Shown here: positions 61,939-64,000 of the stretch, piece by piece
How positions within the stretch are numbered: the stretch's first letter is position 1
Layout: every line of letters begins with the position of its first letter
Source of the DNA: Alloascoidea africana
Lineage: Eukaryota; Ascomycota; Alloascoideomycetes; Alloascoideales; Alloascoideaceae
Reading direction: 5' to 3'
Length of the DNA stretch: 64,000 nt
Assembly (NCBI GenBank): GCA_030581615.1
Contig: JAKTTT010000001.1
Location: 1,116,001 to 1,180,000, forward strand
Position numbers and translations under genes: made by a program
Notes under the pieces: generated by a model
The model's input: only the letters and a program-made list of their open reading frames with translations
What the model was told of the DNA's origin: nothing
Database searches by the model: none

Positions 61939-63726
61939 CTAGAAAGCATCCAAGTCGTAGCCTTCCTCAGAGAAAAAAGAGGTTAGAACTGTTCTGTCAG
62001 CAAACTTCCGAGATGCCAGGGCATCATGTGCACTTCGGCAACTCTCAATTTTTTCAAACTTGACATAGATTTTACCAACGCCAGGAGGAAGTTTGGACAA
62101 ATCAATTCTTCCCCGCTGTGTAGTGGAAGGAGGCCTTGGAATTTTGACACTTATAACTGTACCAAACTTTTGGCATTCTTCCTCCACGTCCTCCAAGATT
62201 TCTTGGTACTCGATATCATCTAATAGCTCATCCGGTGTAACCATGTTTAGTAGTTGTAAAACTCTTGTCTCTTTATGCCTCAATGTCTCGTTTGCAATGT
62301 TTACCATGCTGTTTAACTCTGACATGTTCATGGCAATGCTTTGTTTCACACCAGAACAAACCTTTCGAACGTTTAAAAGATTATCTGCAATCTCTAGCTT
62401 ATCCAGCCCCTGGCAAGCGATATCTGTCAAAGACGAATCTGCCAACTCACAAAAAGCTATTCCCTTGGACTCATCGTTTTTTTCATCCTTAAGCAACTTG
62501 AACGCCTTGAGCTCCCCAAACGAAGTTAGCAGATCACATACCTGTTCTTCATTAAGATATAGAGGAATGTTTGAAATAGACAATTTGTTTGGTGAATCTT
62601 TCACCTCACTACTATACTTCTCTCCTGGGCGTCGGATGTCATCTTTGCTGCCTGGATCTAAAATAACGTACTCTTCTGGTCTCTTGATAGACAACTTTGT
62701 GCCATCGTCCGCAAATGAATAATTGTCCATAGCGATGGCGATGGTAGCATACTGATAGTTGCTAAAACTGATGACAAGGACTTTTTTGTCTGGACTGAGA
62801 TGAAAGTTAGTGATGATCGGTGATGTTGGAGGTTGTTGTTCTTGCTGTTGGCGTTGTGCTTGTTGTGGCTTGGGGTCTTCCTCAATATGAATGCTCTCTA
62901 AAAATTGGTTAAAAAACGCAATAATCTCTGTTGCATTGTGTTTCTCAAAGTCCACACCGGAAACTAGAGCAAGCTTTGCAGCTCGTGAGTTTTTTAGCTG
63001 TAAATATGCCTGTGCGCTTGCCGAAGACTTGTAGCTATTCTGTCTTGGAGCAATGCCTTCAACAAGCCCTTCCAGTTGAGAGTAGTCAATAGGACGAGAG
63101 AAACCTGGAAGGGGGAACAACCCTGAAAGTTTGGCTCTCTCTGCAGAGACAAGCTCATATCCCTTTGGTTTGATATCCCATAACGTCATTCTTCTTTTAC
63201 GTTCATTTATAGGAATTACATCGGTAAGATCTGGGGTTTTCTCACGATGTCGGCGTGGTGGCGATCTATAGGAATTTCTGCCCCTATCTCGTTCTCGATC
63301 TCTTTGTCGATAGTGGTCTCTATCTCTATCTCTGTCTCTGTCTCTATCCCTATCTCTTTCTCTGTCTCTGTCTCTTCGGTCGTAATCCCTTCGTTCTCGG
63401 CCTTTGTCGCGACCCCTATCACGATCGCGTTCTCTCTCTCTTCTTCGGTCGTACTTCTCTCGATCATAGCTCCTATCGCTCCGATCTCTTCTATTTCTAG
63501 ACCTATCTCTGTAACTCCTATCTCTGTCCTTCTCCTCGTGTCTTCTCAATGAAGGGCTGTCGTTAGAGTCGCGCTGGAACCTTGGATCGCTTGAGCCTTG
63601 CGATGCAGGCAGAACTATACAACGGCAAACGGGACTGGTAAATATCAAGAACATCTAGTATTAATAAGTAGTATCCATACCTCCAGATTTTATTCCATTC
63701 AAAAAATCCACTGCTCGGTTATCCAT
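61939..63726 (-). CDS. Splicing factor U2AF large subunit (U2AF65/Prp2/Mud2), two exons
   Basis: 573 aa. U2AF65 binds the polypyrimidine tract and recruits U2 snRNP to the branch site. Exon 1 is 63681-63726 (15 codons plus one base), intron 63615-63680 (66 nt, GTATGG...TATAG), exon 2 61939-63614. The spliced start is MDNRAVDFLNGIKSG-VLPASQGSSDPRFQ. An Arg-Asp/Arg-Glu-rich region (about 35-110) replaces the RS domain. RKRRMTLWDIKPKGYE carries the ULM tryptophan that binds the small U2AF subunit. Three RRM-like domains follow; the last, a UHM, has DDIEYQEILEDVEEECQKFG and the RKF motif in ASRKFADRTV. It is convergent with BUB2 (156 bp between stops). S. cerevisiae Mud2 is diverged; this one is nearer to S. 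pombe Prp2. Without exon 1 the ORF would start at 63654 with intron-derived MFLIFTSP. Confidence 0.92.
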
Positions 63727-64000
63727 TAGTCTTTGTGTGTGGTTGTACAAGTGTGATGGAAACTGTATTACGGGTTGAAAAATGGTGTCATCCAAATTTA
63801 CACCCAAGCGTAACTTTCAGACCTGAAATTAATGAAGAGTGGATGATGAGTTTCTTTAGTAGTCTTCCAGTCTGAATTTGTACTCTTTTTCCAAAACTTG
63901 CTGAAATATTGTTCTTTAGTACAAGTAAAAAAATCAGCTCTCGTTTAAAAGGGAGTTTTGAGATACACGCACTTGCTACTCTAGAATTCCACGTTTAACG
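63727..64000. other. Upstream region of U2AF65, window edge
   Basis: 274 bp. AT-rich promoter sequence; no reading frame of note and no gene start recognised before the edge. Confidence 0.5.

Noticed and set aside
63840-63880. C/D snoRNA-like boxes (ATGATGA and CTGA)
   Set aside because: Boxes are only about 30 nt apart, too close for a C/D snoRNA, and no terminal stem is seen.
1-64000. CRISPR array, prokaryotic operon, riboswitch or toxin-antitoxin pair
   Set aside because: Nuclear yeast DNA with spliceosomal introns; no repeat-spacer pattern or such element found.

Overview
The window is nuclear DNA of an ascomycete budding yeast (Saccharomycotina). The gene set (TAO3, ARG7, SPP1, MED13/SSN2, MET8, BUB2, GPI19, an ATO acetate transporter, Zn2Cys6 factor) is yeast-like. 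Some traits suggest an early-diverging lineage rather than Saccharomyces itself: an Ebp1/PA2G4-type M24 protein, a full U2AF65 with linker, RRMs and UHM, several short spliceosomal introns with CTAAC branch sites in ordinary genes, and Helitron remnants. I cannot name the species.

Layout. 1-25.3 kb is compact and gene-dense: TAO3 (partial, -), a class A J-protein (-), an M1 aminopeptidase-like protein resembling Tma108 (+), an ATO transporter (-), TSR4 (+), an Ebp1-like protein (-), ARG7 (+), SPP1 (+), a polyol-type SDR (-) and MED13 (-). 25.3-43.9 kb is a sparse, AT-rich accessory stretch: two inverted Helitron remnants, a ROG1-family lipase (+), a 12-TM MFS carrier (-), a monocarboxylate-type MFS carrier (+) whose promoter has eight TCCGA boxes, GPI19 (+), then an LTR-retroelement fossil field with a large palindrome, followed by an intron-containing elongator tRNA-Met. 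44-64 kb is gene-dense again: MET8 (+), a Nam8/Ngr1-type triple-RRM protein (-), a GC-rich coiled-coil protein (+, perhaps Ame1/CENP-U), a large zinc-cluster factor (+), an LCHN/Anr2 DENN-like protein (+), BUB2 (+) and U2AF65 (-).

Many simple ORF calls here miss first exons. By reading splice signals I place nine short introns (57-100 nt) in six genes, nearly all close to the start codon: TAO3, Ebp1-like (a GC-AG intron), MED13, MET8, the zinc-cluster gene, BUB2 (three) and U2AF65 (seven genes in total counting U2AF65). These change the N-terminus of each protein. There is no operon-like organisation. The genes serve unrelated housekeeping roles (morphogenesis, chromatin and Mediator, arginine and siroheme biosynthesis, GPI anchors, mitotic exit checkpoint, splicing), with transport and lipid genes in the accessory part. 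I found no convincing new multi-gene system. The most unusual items are the GC-AG intron, the inverted Helitron pair, the retroelement palindrome, and the two dense regulatory-box clusters.
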